Shown in pieces: positions 31,095-40,730 of a DNA stretch of 64,000 bases (position 1 is its first letter; each line of letters begins with the position of its first letter). A program made the position numbers and the translations under genes. The DNA is from JAJYQH01 sp036261615 (GTDB lineage Bacteria; Actinomycetota; Actinomycetes; Propionibacteriales; Propionibacteriaceae): NCBI GenBank assembly GCA_036261615.1, contig DATAKK010000039.1, positions 22,343-86,342 of the forward strand, given 5' to 3'. Under the pieces are notes generated by a model. The model was given only the letters and a program-made list of their open reading frames with translations, ran no database searches and was not told the DNA's origin.

Positions 31095-32378
31095 TCAGGC
31101 GCCGGCCCAGAAGGCGCCCAGCGCCCGGGTGAGGTACCAGGGGTCGTCGACGCCGCACAGCTCCCGCGCCGAGTGCATGCTCAGCAGCGGGATGCCGACG
31201 TCGACCGTGGTGACGCCGAGCCGGGTGGCCGACAACGGCCCGATGGTCGAGCCGCAGGGCACGGAGTTGTTCGAGACGAACGGCTGGCTCGGCACGTCCG
31301 CCGCCTCGCACGCCCGCAGCCACACCGCGGCGCCGGCGGCGTCCGTGGCGTAGCGCTGGTTGGCGTTGATCTTCAGCAGCGGGCCGGCGTTGACGATCGG
31401 CTCGTGGGCCGGGTCGTGCATGTGGGCGTAGTTGGGGTGGACGCTGTGGCCGGCGTCGGCCGAGACGAGCACCGAGCGGGCCAGCATGGCCGCGTACGCG
31501 TCGTCCCGGACGCCGAGCAGCCCGGCGATGCGCCGGAGCACGGTGGCGAGGAAGGGTCCCGAGGCGCCGCTGCGGGTCGACGAGCCGACCTCCTCGTGGT
31601 CGAAGCAGGCGAGCACTGCGATGTCGGACGCCGGTGCGGCGTCCAGCAGCGCCGTGAGCCCGGCGAACACCGACGACAGGTTGTCCATCCGGGGCGCGGC
31701 GAAGAGGTCCTCGGCGAGCCCGAACACCGCGGGCGACTCCGTCGGGAAGGCGACGACGTCGAAGTACGCCAGCTCGTCGCGCTCGATCCGCGCCTGGGCG
31801 CACAGTGCCGCCAGCACGTCGGCCGGCTGGGTCCCGACTCCGGTGACCGGGAGCAGGTTCTGCTGCTTGTCCAGGTGCAGGTTGTCGTTGACGCTGCGGT
31901 CGAGGTGCGGTGCGAGCTGGGGGATGCGCAGGATCGGCCGGGTGCGCACGAGGTGCTGCTCGCCGCTCATCGTCGCCAGCCGGCCCGCGAGGCCGAACTC
32001 CCGGTCGAGCCACGAGTTGAGCAGCGGGCCGCCGTAGACCTCCATGCCCACCTGCTGCCAGCCGTGCCGGGTGACGTCGGGGTGGGGCTTGAGCTTGAAC
32101 CCGGGCGAATCCGTGTGCGCCCCGACCATGCGGAAGCCGGCCCGCTCGTCGACGACGTCGGGTACCGACCAGGCGATCACCGCGCCGTCACGGACGACGA
32201 AGCCGCGGGTGGCGGCGTCCGGCGCCCAGGGGCTGCGCTCGTCGAGCTCCGGGAACCCGGCGGAGACCAGCTGCTCGGCGACCGCCCGGGCCGCGTGGAA
32301 GGAGCTGGGTGCGCTGTCGATGAAGTCGGAGAAGGCACTGATGTGGGCCACGGCGTCGTCGTGAGGCATGGTGCCCAT
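31095..32378 (-). CDS. apeB: M18 family aminopeptidase
   Basis: A 427-residue cytosolic dinuclear-zinc aminopeptidase related to aspartyl aminopeptidase. The metal-binding and catalytic segments are in order: GAHTDSPGF, RMDNLSSVF, FDHEEVGSSTRSGA, SADAGHSVHPNY and SMHSARELCG. The length matches the bacterial M18 family. AGGAGG seven bases before the ATG at 32378 supports this start over the ATG three codons later. It removes N-terminal residues, typically acidic or neutral, in peptide turnover. It is a single gene, with its end facing the AbiEi/DUF559-type gene. Confidence 0.94.
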   Translation of the reverse strand: MGTMPHDDAVAHISAFSDFIDSAPSSFHAARAVAEQLVSAGFPELDERSPWAPDAATRGFVVRDGAVIAWSVPDVVDERAGFRMVGAHTDSPGFKLKPHPDVTRHGWQQVGMEVYGGPLLNSWLDREFGLAGRLATMSGEQHLVRTRPILRIPQLAPHLDRSVNDNLHLDKQQNLLPVTGVGTQPADVLAALCAQARIERDELAYFDVVAFPTESPAVFGLAEDLFAAPRMDNLSSVFAGLTALLDAAPASDIAVLACFDHEEVGSSTRSGASGPFLATVLRRIAGLLGVRDDAYAAMLARSVLVSADAGHSVHPNYAHMHDPAHEPIVNAGPLLKINANQRYATDAAGAAVWLRACEAADVPSQPFVSNNSVPCGSTIGPLSATRLGVTTVDVGIPLLSMHSARELCGVDDPWYLTRALGAFWAGA

Positions 32379-32483
32379 CCTGTCCCTCCTGATCGGACGC
32401 CTCAACGCGCCCCGCGGGGGTGAAGCCGGCGGGTGGGCGTGGCGGTCCCGAAACTGTCGGACGCCTCCGGCAGAGTGAACGGC

Positions 32484-34118
32484 ATGGATGGCCTGTCGTT
32501 CCTGCTCCTGCTCACCGGCCTGCTGCTCGGTCTCGTCGTCGGCGCGCTCGCCGCGTGGCTGGTGCTACGGTCGCGGGTCGACGCGCGGGTGCACGCGGAC
32601 GCCGCCACCCTCGCCGACCTGCGGGCCGACGCGTCCGCGGCACGCAGCGAGGCCGCGCAGTCGAGGGCGGCGCTCGCCGACGCCCGCAGCGAGGTGGAGC
32701 GCCGACGGGCCGAACTCGCCCAGGTCGACGCCGACCAGGCGCGGCACGCGGTCGCGGTGTCCGAGGCCAACGAGCGGGCGGCCCGAGCAGTGGGCGAGCG
32801 GGCGCAGGTGGAGGCGCGGCTCGCCGCCGCGGAAGCGGAGCGTGACTCCGCGATCGCCCGGGCGCGCGAACTCGCCGCCGACCGCGACAGCCTCGTCACC
32901 CAGTTCAAGGCGCTGTCGGCCGAGCAGCTGGCGGTGCAGGCCAAGCAGGCGGAGTTCACCGCCGAGAAGCGGCTGCAGGCCACCGAGGCGCTCATGGCCC
33001 CGGTGCGCGAGGGACTCGAGCGGATGAACGCCCGGCTCACGGAGGTCGAGAAGGAGCGCTCGGGCATCGCCGCCGAGCTGCGGGCGCAGGTGCAGTCGGT
33101 CATCGCCACCGGCGACAGCCTCCGCCGCGAGACGTCCGCCCTGGTCACCGCGCTCCGCAAGCCGCAGGTGCGCGGCGCCTGGGGCGAGACCCAACTGCGC
33201 CGGGTGGCCGAGATCACCGGCATGGTCGAGCGCTGCGACTTCGAGGTGCAGGTGAGCGCCGACACCGACGACGGACGCCGGCGTCCCGACATGCGTGTGC
33301 ACCTCGCCGACGGCAAGGTCGTGTTCGTCGACTCGAAGGTTCCCCTGTCCGCGTTCATGGACGCGTTCGACACCGACGACGAGGAGCGGCGCGCCGCCCA
33401 CCTCGAGACCTTCGCCCGGCACGTGCGCACCCACATCGAGCAGCTGTCCTCGAAGACCTACTGGCAGCTCGACCACGGTTCCCCCGAGTTCGTCGTGCTG
33501 TTCCTCCCGAGCGAGGCGTTCCTCCAGGCCGCGGTCGAGCACGCCGGCGACCTGCACGAGTACGCCGTGCGCCGCAACATCGTGCTGGCCACCCCGTCGA
33601 TCCTCATCCCGCTGCTGCGGGCCGTCGGCCACGGATGGAAGCAGGCCGCGCTCGCCGAGTCGGCCGCCGAGGTGGCCGCCCTCGGCCGAGAGCTGCACGC
33701 CCGGCTCGGCACCCTGGGCAGCAACTTCGACAAGCTCGGACGCTCGCTCACCGGCGCGGTCAAGGCGTACAACTCCACCCTCGGGTCGCTCGAGGGACGG
33801 GTGCTCGTCACGGCCCGGAAGTTCGAAGACCTCGACGTCACCTCCGAGTCGCTCGGCCAACCGCAGCCGTCCGCGGAGTCGGTGCGCGTCATCACCGCCC
33901 CCGAACTCGTCGACAGCGCGGCCGAGCTCGACACCACGCTCGGCCGGCTCCCCCGGCACGAACGGCCCGCGCCCGCCGCGCCGGCGTCCGGGCCCGACCT
34001 GGGCGAGGGCGAGCGCGCCGAGCTCACCCGCGGCGAGCCCACCCTCGACGAGCTGGTCGCCGACGAGGCGACTGCGGCGCTGCTCGACCTCAAGCGCCAG
34101 GGCAGGGACAGCGCCTGA
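32484..34118 (+). CDS. rmuC: DNA recombination protein RmuC
   Basis: A 544-residue RmuC. It has an N-terminal membrane segment (LLLLTGLLLGLVVGALAAWLV), a long Ala/Glu/Arg coiled coil from about 25 to 190, then the conserved RmuC core beginning LRKPQVRGAWGETQLRRV and including PDMRVHLADGKVVFVDSKVPL and PEFVVLFLPSEAFLQAA. The core resembles restriction-endonuclease folds. RmuC limits inversion at short inverted repeats and acts in genome defence and stability. The C-terminal 70 residues are an acidic, proline-rich tail. CAGAGT seven bases before the ATG suggests leaderless expression. Confidence 0.93.
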   Translation: MDGLSFLLLLTGLLLGLVVGALAAWLVLRSRVDARVHADAATLADLRADASAARSEAAQSRAALADARSEVERRRAELAQVDADQARHAVAVSEANERAARAVGERAQVEARLAAAEAERDSAIARARELAADRDSLVTQFKALSAEQLAVQAKQAEFTAEKRLQATEALMAPVREGLERMNARLTEVEKERSGIAAELRAQVQSVIATGDSLRRETSALVTALRKPQVRGAWGETQLRRVAEITGMVERCDFEVQVSADTDDGRRRPDMRVHLADGKVVFVDSKVPLSAFMDAFDTDDEERRAAHLETFARHVRTHIEQLSSKTYWQLDHGSPEFVVLFLPSEAFLQAAVEHAGDLHEYAVRRNIVLATPSILIPLLRAVGHGWKQAALAESAAEVAALGRELHARLGTLGSNFDKLGRSLTGAVKAYNSTLGSLEGRVLVTARKFEDLDVTSESLGQPQPSAESVRVITAPELVDSAAELDTTLGRLPRHERPAPAAPASGPDLGEGERAELTRGEPTLDELVADEATAALLDLKRQGRDSA

Positions 34119-34185
34119 CCCCACCGGCTCCTGCCTGATGAGACGCGGGCGGTGGTGCAGGCGCGGCTCCCCCTAGCGTGCCGGT

Positions 34186-35019
34186 ATGACGTCATCGCGC
34201 GACACCGACGGCCTCGACCGTTACAGCCACGGTCATCAGCCGAGCGTCCTGGCCTCCCACGCGGCTCGCACCGCCGAGAACAGCTGCGCCTACTTCCTCG
34301 ACCGCGTGCACGAGGGCCACCGGGTGCTCGACGTCGGGTGCGGTCCGGGCTCGGTGAGCCTCGACCTCGCGGAACGGGTCGGGCCCCAGGGGCTGGTCGT
34401 GGGCGTCGACTTCTCCGCCGATGCCATCGCCGCCGCTCGCGCGGCAGCAGCCGCCCGCGGCGACAGGGCCACCCGGTTCGTCGTCGGAGACCTCTTCGAC
34501 CTCGATCTCGAGCCGGGGTCGTTCGACATCGTCCACGCCCACCAGGTGCTCCAGCACCTCGCCGATCCGGTGGCGGCGCTCACCGCTTTGGCCCGTTACT
34601 GCAAGCCCGGGGGCATCATCGCCGCCCGGGACGCCGACTACGGCGCCATGGCCTGGTATCCGGAGTTCGACGGGCTCGACCAGTGGCGGGACACCTACTG
34701 CGCGGGGGCCAGGAGCGCCGGTGCCGAGCCGTGCGCCGGGCGACGCCTGCGGGCGTGGTTCCACGCGGCCGGGCTCGACGTCGTGGTCGCCGGTTCCTCG
34801 ACCTGGACCTATGCCACGACCGACGAGACGGCCTGGTGGGGCGATTCCCAGGCCGACCGGGTGCTCACCTCGAACTTCGCGGCCCGGGCGGCCGAGCAGG
34901 GGCTGCCAGCGGACCGGATCGCCGAGATCGCCGCCGACTGGCGCGCCTGGGGTCGGCACCCGGACGCCTGGTTCGTCGTGCCGCACGGCGAGGTGATCGC
35001 CGAGCGGGGCGACCGGTGA
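34186..35019 (+). CDS. Class I SAM-dependent methyltransferase
   Basis: A 277-residue methyltransferase. VLDVGCGPGSVSLDLAERV (about 47-65) is the SAM-binding glycine loop, VVGVDFSADAI is motif post-I, and FDIVHAHQVLQHLADP is motif II/III, as in UbiE/COQ5-type and fungal LaeA-like enzymes. The second half, with YRDTYC-like and Trp-rich segments, gives no substrate clue. A TAGCGT box six bases before the ATG indicates a leaderless gene. It follows rmuC on the same strand but has its own promoter. Confidence 0.85.
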   Translation: MTSSRDTDGLDRYSHGHQPSVLASHAARTAENSCAYFLDRVHEGHRVLDVGCGPGSVSLDLAERVGPQGLVVGVDFSADAIAAARAAAAARGDRATRFVVGDLFDLDLEPGSFDIVHAHQVLQHLADPVAALTALARYCKPGGIIAARDADYGAMAWYPEFDGLDQWRDTYCAGARSAGAEPCAGRRLRAWFHAAGLDVVVAGSSTWTYATTDETAWWGDSQADRVLTSNFAARAAEQGLPADRIAEIAADWRAWGRHPDAWFVVPHGEVIAERGDR

Positions 35020-35061
35020 CCCGGTCCGGCAGCCGCTACGACCGGGGCTCCGCCTCCGGGG

Positions 35062-36210
35062 TCAGACGGCCCGGGCGATCCGGTCGATCGCCTCGGTGAG
35101 GATCTCCGGAGAGGTGGCGAAGTTGAGCCGGGCGAACCCGCGCCCACCGCCCGGCCAGTAGTCCGGACCCGACGAGAGGGCCACCCCGGCCCGTTCCCTC
35201 AGCGCGACGGCGGGGTCGTCGCCCAGGCCCAGCGCCCGGAGGTCCAGCCAGGCGAGGTAGGTGGCGTCCGGCAGGTGGTAGCCCACCGCGGGCAACCGGT
35301 CGGCGAGCAGACGGCCGAGCAGCCGCCGGTTGTCGTCCAGGTCGGTGAGCAGGTCGGCCAGCCACTCGCGCCCCTCGCGCAGCGCCGCGGTGTGGGCGAT
35401 GACGCCGAGATGGCTCGCGGCGTGGGTGAAGATCTCCGCGACCTGGGGGAAGGCGGTCGCCCGGTCGTCCCCCACGAGGTACAGCGCCGACTTCAGGCCG
35501 GCGAGGTTCCACCCCTTCGACGGCGAGTGGATCGCCACCGCCGTCGGGTCGACGGTGAGGTAGGGCACGAACTCCGCGGGCGCGTAGACCAGCGGAGCGT
35601 GGATCTCGTCGGCGATCACCCGGACGCCGTAGCGCCCGGCGAGGCGCGCGAGCTCCTCGAGCTCCGGCCGGCCGTGCACGGTGCCGGTGGGGTTCTGCGG
35701 GTTGCACAGCAGGTAGACCGCCCGCTCGCCGCCGTGGGTGGCGTCCGCGAACGCCGTCTCGAGCGCACCGGCGTCCAACCGGTACCCCTCGGACGCCGAC
35801 CCGGCCATCGGCGCCTCGAGCACGCGCCGACCACTGCCCTCGATGGCGAGGTAGAAGCTGTTGTAGACGGGCGGGCTGACCACCACCGGGCCACCGTGGT
35901 CGGTGCCCAGCCGGATCGCCTCGACGACGCCGCTCATGACGTCGCCCACGACCTGGGCGCGCACCCCGTCGAGCGACCAGCCCCAGGCGTCCTTCGTCCA
36001 GGACCCGAAGGCGTCGATGTAGTCGGTGCCGAGGGTGTAGCCGGTGTCGCCCCGTCGCATCGCCCCGGCCACGGCATCGACCACCGGCCCGCACGGACGG
36101 GCGTCCATCTCGGCCACCCACAGGGGTAGCGCGTCGGGCCACAGCTTCCACTTCACGCTCGTGCGGTCGTGGCGCTGCTGGTCGAGGGTCACGTCGAGGA
36201 CTCGTGGCAT
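35062..36210 (-). CDS. MalY/PatB-family aminotransferase or cystathionine beta-lyase
   Basis: A 382-residue fold-type I PLP enzyme. LPLWVAEMDARPCGPVVDAV near the N-terminus and NPQNPTGTVHGRPELEELA are signatures of the MalY/PatB group, and the PLP lysine lies in SPSKGWNLAGLKSAL. The last part, FARLNFATSPEILTEAIDRIA, holds the carboxylate-binding arginine. Members cleave cystathionine or cysteine conjugates. The ATG at 36210 is used; a GTG three codons upstream is possible. It is transcribed away from ilvA, with 73 bases between. Confidence 0.9.
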   Translation of the reverse strand: MPRVLDVTLDQQRHDRTSVKWKLWPDALPLWVAEMDARPCGPVVDAVAGAMRRGDTGYTLGTDYIDAFGSWTKDAWGWSLDGVRAQVVGDVMSGVVEAIRLGTDHGGPVVVSPPVYNSFYLAIEGSGRRVLEAPMAGSASEGYRLDAGALETAFADATHGGERAVYLLCNPQNPTGTVHGRPELEELARLAGRYGVRVIADEIHAPLVYAPAEFVPYLTVDPTAVAIHSPSKGWNLAGLKSALYLVGDDRATAFPQVAEIFTHAASHLGVIAHTAALREGREWLADLLTDLDDNRRLLGRLLADRLPAVGYHLPDATYLAWLDLRALGLGDDPAVALRERAGVALSSGPDYWPGGGRGFARLNFATSPEILTEAIDRIARAV

Positions 36211-36283
36211 GGGTCCCACTCTGCCTCATCCCCCACCGACCACGCTCGTCGCCCTCCCGCCGCCGACTTGCCAGAATGGGCGG

Positions 36284-37549
36284 GTGACCGATGTTCTCGC
36301 GCAACTGTCCCGCCTCGTCGACGAGGCCGCCCGGCGGCTGGCGCCGGTGACCCGGATCACGCCCCTGGAGCCGAACCCCCGCCTCAGCGCCCTCGCAGGG
36401 GCGACCGTGCTGCTGAAGCGCGAGGACCTGCAGCCCGTGCGTTCGTACAAGCTGCGGGGCGCGTACAACCTCATCAGCGAACTGTCCGAGGGCGAGCGGG
36501 ACGCCGGCGTCATCTGCGCGTCCGCGGGCAACCACGGCCAGGGGGTGGCCTGGGCGTGCGCCCACCTCGGCATCCGCGGCCAAATCTACGTCCCCTCGAC
36601 GACTCCCCGGCAGAAGCGCGACCAGATGATCTCACTGGGCAAGGGGTGGGTGGAGCTGGTCGTGACCGGCGACACCTACGACATGGCCTCCGCCGCCGCG
36701 AAGGAGGCGGCCGCCCGCAGCCGCGCCACCCTGGTGCCGGCCTTCGACGACGTCCGCACCGCGGCCGGGCAGGGCACGGTCGCCGCGGAGATCGTCGAGC
36801 AGCTCGGGCACGCACCGGACGTCGTCGTCGTCCCGGTGGGCGGGGGCGGCATGCTCGCGGGCATGGGCGCGTGGCTGCGCACCCACCATCCGGACACCCG
36901 GATCGTCGGGGTCGAGCCCGCCGGCGCGGCGAGCATGATGGCCGCCCTCAGGGCCGGCCACCCGGTGACCCTCGAATCGATCGACACCTTCGTCGACGGC
37001 GCGGCGGTGGCCAGGGCCGGCGACGTCACCTACCCGCTGGTACGCGACATCGCGGCCGACATGGTGAGCGTCGGCGAAGGGCACATCTGCACCGAGATGC
37101 TGCAGCTGTACCAGACCGACGGGATCATCGCCGAGCCCGCGGGGGCCCTCGCCTCGTCAGCCCTCACCGGCAGCCACCCGCGGGTGCGGGTGGAGCCGGG
37201 CGAGACGGTCGTGTGCATCCTGTCCGGCGGCAACAACGACGTGTCGCGGTACGCCGAGATCGTCGAGCGGTCGCTCATCGACGAGGGCCGCAAGCACTAC
37301 TTCCTCGTGAACTTCCCGCAGGAGCCGGGCGCGCTCCGCCGGTTCCTCGACGAGGTGCTGGGTCCCGACGACGACATCACGCTGTTCGAGTACGTCAAGC
37401 GCTCCAACCGGGAGATCGGCCCGGCGCTCGTCGGCATCGAGCTCGGCGACCCCCGCAGCTACCCCGACCTCGTCGCCCGCCTGGACGCCAGCCCGCTCAC
37501 CGTCGAGCTCATCAGCCCCGACAGCCCGTTCTACCGGTTCCTCGTCTAG
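36284..37549 (+). CDS. ilvA: Threonine ammonia-lyase (biosynthetic type)
   Basis: A 421-residue PLP enzyme that deaminates threonine to 2-oxobutanoate, the first step of isoleucine synthesis. Lys56 in SYKLRGAYN binds PLP, ASAGNHGQGVAW is the conserved substrate loop, and VPVGGGGMLAG holds the phosphate. The C-terminal 85 residues (from KHYFLVNFPQEPGALRRFL) form one ACT-like domain, as in the Corynebacterium enzyme, so feedback control by isoleucine is likely. The GTG at 36284 lies six bases after CAGAAT, a leaderless pattern. It is followed after two bases by a small kinase. Confidence 0.94.
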   Translation: MTDVLAQLSRLVDEAARRLAPVTRITPLEPNPRLSALAGATVLLKREDLQPVRSYKLRGAYNLISELSEGERDAGVICASAGNHGQGVAWACAHLGIRGQIYVPSTTPRQKRDQMISLGKGWVELVVTGDTYDMASAAAKEAAARSRATLVPAFDDVRTAAGQGTVAAEIVEQLGHAPDVVVVPVGGGGMLAGMGAWLRTHHPDTRIVGVEPAGAASMMAALRAGHPVTLESIDTFVDGAAVARAGDVTYPLVRDIAADMVSVGEGHICTEMLQLYQTDGIIAEPAGALASSALTGSHPRVRVEPGETVVCILSGGNNDVSRYAEIVERSLIDEGRKHYFLVNFPQEPGALRRFLDEVLGPDDDITLFEYVKRSNREIGPALVGIELGDPRSYPDLVARLDASPLTVELISPDSPFYRFLV

Positions 37550-37551
37550 GC

Positions 37552-38091
37552 ATGCCGACCCTCGTCCTCATCAACGGCGCCCCGGGGTCGGGGAAGTCGA
37601 CGATCGCCTCCGCGGTCGCCGGGCGGCGTCCGCTCGCGCTCGCCCTCGACATCGACGTACTGAAGCACAACCTCGGGCAGTGGCGCGCCGATCAGCGCGC
37701 CTCGGGGCTGCAGGCCCGGCGGCTCGCGCTGGCGCTCATCCGCGAACACCTGGGCGACGGGCACGACGTCGTCGTCGGCCAGTACCTCGCCCGGCCCGAG
37801 TTCATCGAGGCCCTCGAGACCACCGCCCACCAGGTCGGAGCCCGCTTCGTCGAGGTCGTCCTCGTCCTGGACGCCGCCACGCTCGCGCGCCGCCTCGCGC
37901 ACCGGGCCGCGACGCCCGACCGGCCGGAGCACGCCGTCAACAACGAGCTGGTGACCGCCGCGGACGCCGATGCGCTCGTGGACTCGCTCAGCGCGATCTT
38001 GCAGCAGCGCCAGGGCGCCGTGCGGGTCGACGCGTCGGGCTCGCCGGACCAGACCGTCGAGGCGGTGTGGCGGCTGCTGTCCGAGCCCTAG
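37552..38091 (+). CDS. P-loop small-molecule kinase-like ATPase
   Basis: A 179-residue P-loop protein. LVLINGAPGSGKSTIASAVA at 4-23 is the Walker A region, LDIDVLKHNLGQW is the substrate-side strand, and RRLAHRAATPDRPEH is the arginine-rich lid. This organisation matches small AAA/chloramphenicol-phosphotransferase or gluconate-kinase-like proteins; the substrate is unknown. It begins two bases after the ilvA stop, so it is translated from the same message. It converges on ispH across a 16-base gap containing GGCGTCC. Confidence 0.82.
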   Translation: MPTLVLINGAPGSGKSTIASAVAGRRPLALALDIDVLKHNLGQWRADQRASGLQARRLALALIREHLGDGHDVVVGQYLARPEFIEALETTAHQVGARFVEVVLVLDAATLARRLAHRAATPDRPEHAVNNELVTAADADALVDSLSAILQQRQGAVRVDASGSPDQTVEAVWRLLSEP

Positions 38092-38107
38092 CCGCAGCGG
38101 CGTCCGG

Positions 38108-39100
38108 TCAGTGCCGGATCGCGTTCTTCGGCAGGTCGCGGCGCAGTTCGGGCGGCAGTGCGAAGGTGAGCGATTCCTCGGTGAGCCGCTCCTCCACCGC
38201 GGGCGGGAAGCCGTTGGCCTCGAGGTGGGCCAGCACGCCGTCGACGAGTTCCTCGGGCACCGAGGCGCCGGAGGTGACGCCCACCGAACGGACGCCGTCG
38301 AGCCACTCGGGGCGGATCTCGCCCGCGTTGTCGACCCGGTACGCCGCCTGCGCGCCGGCCTCGAGCGCGACCTCGACGAGTCGCACCGAGTTCGAGGAGT
38401 TGCGCGAGCCGACGACGATGACGAGGTCGCTGTGGGCGGCGATCTGCTTGACCGCCGACTGCCGGTTCTGGGTGGCGTAGCAGATGTCGTCGCTGGGCGG
38501 GTCGGCCAGCAGTGGGAACTTCTCGCGCAGCCGGCTGACCGTGGCGAGGGTCTCGTCGACGCTCAGCGTGGTCTGCGATAGCCACGCGACCGGCTGGTCG
38601 GTGGGCAGGTCGAGCGCGTCGACGTCGTCGGGCGACTGCACGAGGGTGATGTGCTCGGGGGCCTCGCCGGTGGTGCCCTCGACCTCCTCGTGCCCGGCAT
38701 GTCCGATGAGCAGGATCCGGGTGTCCTCGCGGGCGAACCGCTTGGCCTCGTGGTGCACCTTGGTGACCAGCGGGCAGGTGGCGTCGATGGTCTTGAGTCC
38801 TCGGGCCCGGGCCTCCTCGTGCACGCTCGGCGCGACGCCGTGGGCGGAGAAGACGACGGTGGCCCCCTCTGGCACCTCCGAGAGTTCCTCGACGAAGACG
38901 GCGCCGCGCTGCTCGAGGGTCTCGACGACGTGCCGGTTGTGGACGATCTGCTTACGCACGTACACGGGCGGCCCGTAGGCGCTCAGCGCCTTCTCCACGG
39001 TGACGACCGCCCGGTCGACCCCCGCGCAGTAGCCCCGCGGGGCGGCGACGACGACACGCTTGTCAGCGGCCGGATCGGTGGTCTGGTCGGAATCCGTCAT
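38108..39100 (-). CDS. ispH: 4-hydroxy-3-methylbut-2-enyl diphosphate reductase
   Basis: A 330-residue IspH (LytB), which makes IPP and DMAPP in the last step of the MEP pathway. The three 4Fe-4S cysteines are visible: Cys25 in RGYCAGVDRAV, one in DATCPLVTKVH, and one in DDICYATQNRQ. TSGASVPEELV and VGSRNSSNSVRL bind the substrate. The length fits the actinobacterial form. The ATG at 39100 lies seven bases after TAGACT with no ribosome binding site, so it is probably leaderless. It is divergent from xseA, an arrangement often seen in actinobacteria. Confidence 0.97.
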   Translation of the reverse strand: MTDSDQTTDPAADKRVVVAAPRGYCAGVDRAVVTVEKALSAYGPPVYVRKQIVHNRHVVETLEQRGAVFVEELSEVPEGATVVFSAHGVAPSVHEEARARGLKTIDATCPLVTKVHHEAKRFAREDTRILLIGHAGHEEVEGTTGEAPEHITLVQSPDDVDALDLPTDQPVAWLSQTTLSVDETLATVSRLREKFPLLADPPSDDICYATQNRQSAVKQIAAHSDLVIVVGSRNSSNSVRLVEVALEAGAQAAYRVDNAGEIRPEWLDGVRSVGVTSGASVPEELVDGVLAHLEANGFPPAVEERLTEESLTFALPPELRRDLPKNAIRH

Positions 39101-39107
39101 GGGGCCA

Positions 39108-39113
39108 AGTCTA
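39108..39113 (-). promoter_or_regulatory. -10 box of leaderless ispH
   Basis: TAGACT on the minus strand ends seven bases before the ispH ATG. It faces away from the TATCGT box used for xseA about 80 bases further right. Confidence 0.5.
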
Positions 39114-39203
39114 GGTCGGGACGCCCCGACGGCCGCCCTCGCCCGCTCCCACCGGCTCACCGCCCGACCGAAACCGTCGGCGTCTCCCCCTATCGTGAGG
39201 GGC

Positions 39204-40457
39204 GTGGCGATGGAATCCTCCCCGGAGCAACCCCAACCCCTCGGCCGGGTCGTCCAGGCCGTCAAGGGGTGGGTCGAGCGCCTCGGGCCGATCTGGATCG
39301 AGGCCCAGGTGATCGAGATCCGCCGCCGCACCGACGCCAGCACCCAGTTCCTCACCCTGCGCGACCGCTACGCGGAGGTGTCCGCGACCGTCACCTGCTC
39401 TCGGGCGGTGCTCGACAGCGCCGGCCCGGTGACCGAGGGCGCCACCGTCACCGCCCTGGTGCGGCCCACGGTGTGGTCGGCCACCGGGCGGCTGAGCTTC
39501 GAGTGCACCGACCTGCGTCCCAGCGGTGAGGGACGCCTGCTCGCCCAGATCGAGCAGCGCAAGCGGCTGCTGCAGGCCGAGGGGCTGTTCGACCCGGCGC
39601 GCAAGAAGCGGCTGCCGTTCCTGCCCCGCGCGATCGGACTGGTCACCGGCAAGGGCAGCGCCGCCGAGCGCGACGTCGTCACCAACGTCACCGCCCGCTG
39701 GCCCGCCGCGACGTTCGTCACCCAGTACGCCCTGGTGCAGGGCCCCTCCGCCGCCGGCGAGGTGATGGCCGCCGTCGCCGCCCTCGACGCCGATCCGCGG
39801 GTCGACGTCATCATCATCGCCCGGGGCGGCGGCTCCCTCGAAGACCTCCTCCCCTTCTCCGACGAGGGGCTGGTCCGTGCCGTCGCCGCCTGCGGGACGC
39901 CGGTCGTCTCGGCGATCGGGCACGAACCCGACACGCCGATCCTCGACCTCGTCGCAGACGTGCGGGCGTCCACCCCGACCGACGCCGCCAAGCGGGTCGT
40001 GCCCGACGTCGGCGACGAGCTGCGCGCCGTCGCCCAGGCCCTCACCCGACTGCGCCGCGCGACCCGCACCCGGATCGAGCGTGAGCAGTCGTGGCTCGAC
40101 CAGGTGCGCAGCCGACCGGTGCTGCGCGACCCCACCGGCAGCCTCGACGTGCAGGACGAGCGGCTCGCCGGCGTCCGTGCGCGCCTCGACCAGGCGATCG
40201 ACCGGCGCCTCGAGCGGGAACAGACGGCGCTCACCCACGCGCTGCACCGGGTGCGGGCGATGTCGCCGAAGGCGACGCTCGACCGGGGCTACGCGATCCT
40301 CGTCGACGGCGCCGGCGACACTGTCACCTCGGTGCACGACGTCGACGAGGGCGACGACCTGCTGGCGCACCTCGCCGACGGACGGCTCGTCCTCGAGGTG
40401 CGCGGCGGCGAGTTCGACGACCACGACGACCACCACTTCGATGGGGAGGACTCATGA
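39204..40457 (+). CDS. xseA: Exodeoxyribonuclease VII large subunit
   Basis: A 417-residue catalytic subunit of exonuclease VII. It has an N-terminal OB fold (GPIWIEAQVIEI) and the XseA core with GLVTGKGSAAERDVV, ARGGGSLEDLLPFSDE and SAIGHEPDTPILD. A long coiled coil (RLRRATRTRIEREQSW onward) follows, with a C-terminal SPKATLDRGYAIL domain. The GTG at 39204 lies seven bases after a TATCGT box (leaderless); an ATG two codons later is the alternative. The end overlaps xseB by four bases (ATGA), ensuring paired synthesis of the two subunits. The last residues are a His/Asp-rich tail. Confidence 0.95.
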   Translation: MAMESSPEQPQPLGRVVQAVKGWVERLGPIWIEAQVIEIRRRTDASTQFLTLRDRYAEVSATVTCSRAVLDSAGPVTEGATVTALVRPTVWSATGRLSFECTDLRPSGEGRLLAQIEQRKRLLQAEGLFDPARKKRLPFLPRAIGLVTGKGSAAERDVVTNVTARWPAATFVTQYALVQGPSAAGEVMAAVAALDADPRVDVIIIARGGGSLEDLLPFSDEGLVRAVAACGTPVVSAIGHEPDTPILDLVADVRASTPTDAAKRVVPDVGDELRAVAQALTRLRRATRTRIEREQSWLDQVRSRPVLRDPTGSLDVQDERLAGVRARLDQAIDRRLEREQTALTHALHRVRAMSPKATLDRGYAILVDGAGDTVTSVHDVDEGDDLLAHLADGRLVLEVRGGEFDDHDDHHFDGEDS

Positions 40458-40669
40458 GCGACACGGCGAGCGGACAACCCGACCTGAGCTACGAACAGGC
40501 GCGCGACCAACTGGTCGAGGTGGTGCAGAAGCTGGAGTCCGGCGGCGTCCCGCTGTCGGAATCGATGGAGCTGTGGCAGCGGGGCGAGCGGCTCGCCACC
40601 ATCTGCCAGCGCTGGCTCGACGGCGCACGCGCGACCATCGACGCGGCGCGTCAGGACGCCGCCGACTGA
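40454..40669 (+). CDS. xseB: Exodeoxyribonuclease VII small subunit
   Basis: A 71-residue XseB. LSYEQARDQLVEVVQKLESG and PLSESMELWQRGERLATICQ match the helical hairpin that decorates the XseA coiled coil. The length is normal. It is translationally coupled to xseA by an ATGA overlap. Confidence 0.94.
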   Translation: MSDTASGQPDLSYEQARDQLVEVVQKLESGGVPLSESMELWQRGERLATICQRWLDGARATIDAARQDAAD

Positions 40670-40730
40670 GGCCGCGACCCCGTCACCCCGGCCGTCGCCC
40701 ACCGGCAGATCACGAGACGGCCCGGGCAGG

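Noticed and set aside
32402..33436. A 344-residue Arg/Ser/Ala-rich frame antisense to rmuC
   Set aside because: It is a shadow of the rmuC coiled-coil coding sequence; the codon pattern and homology belong to the plus strand.
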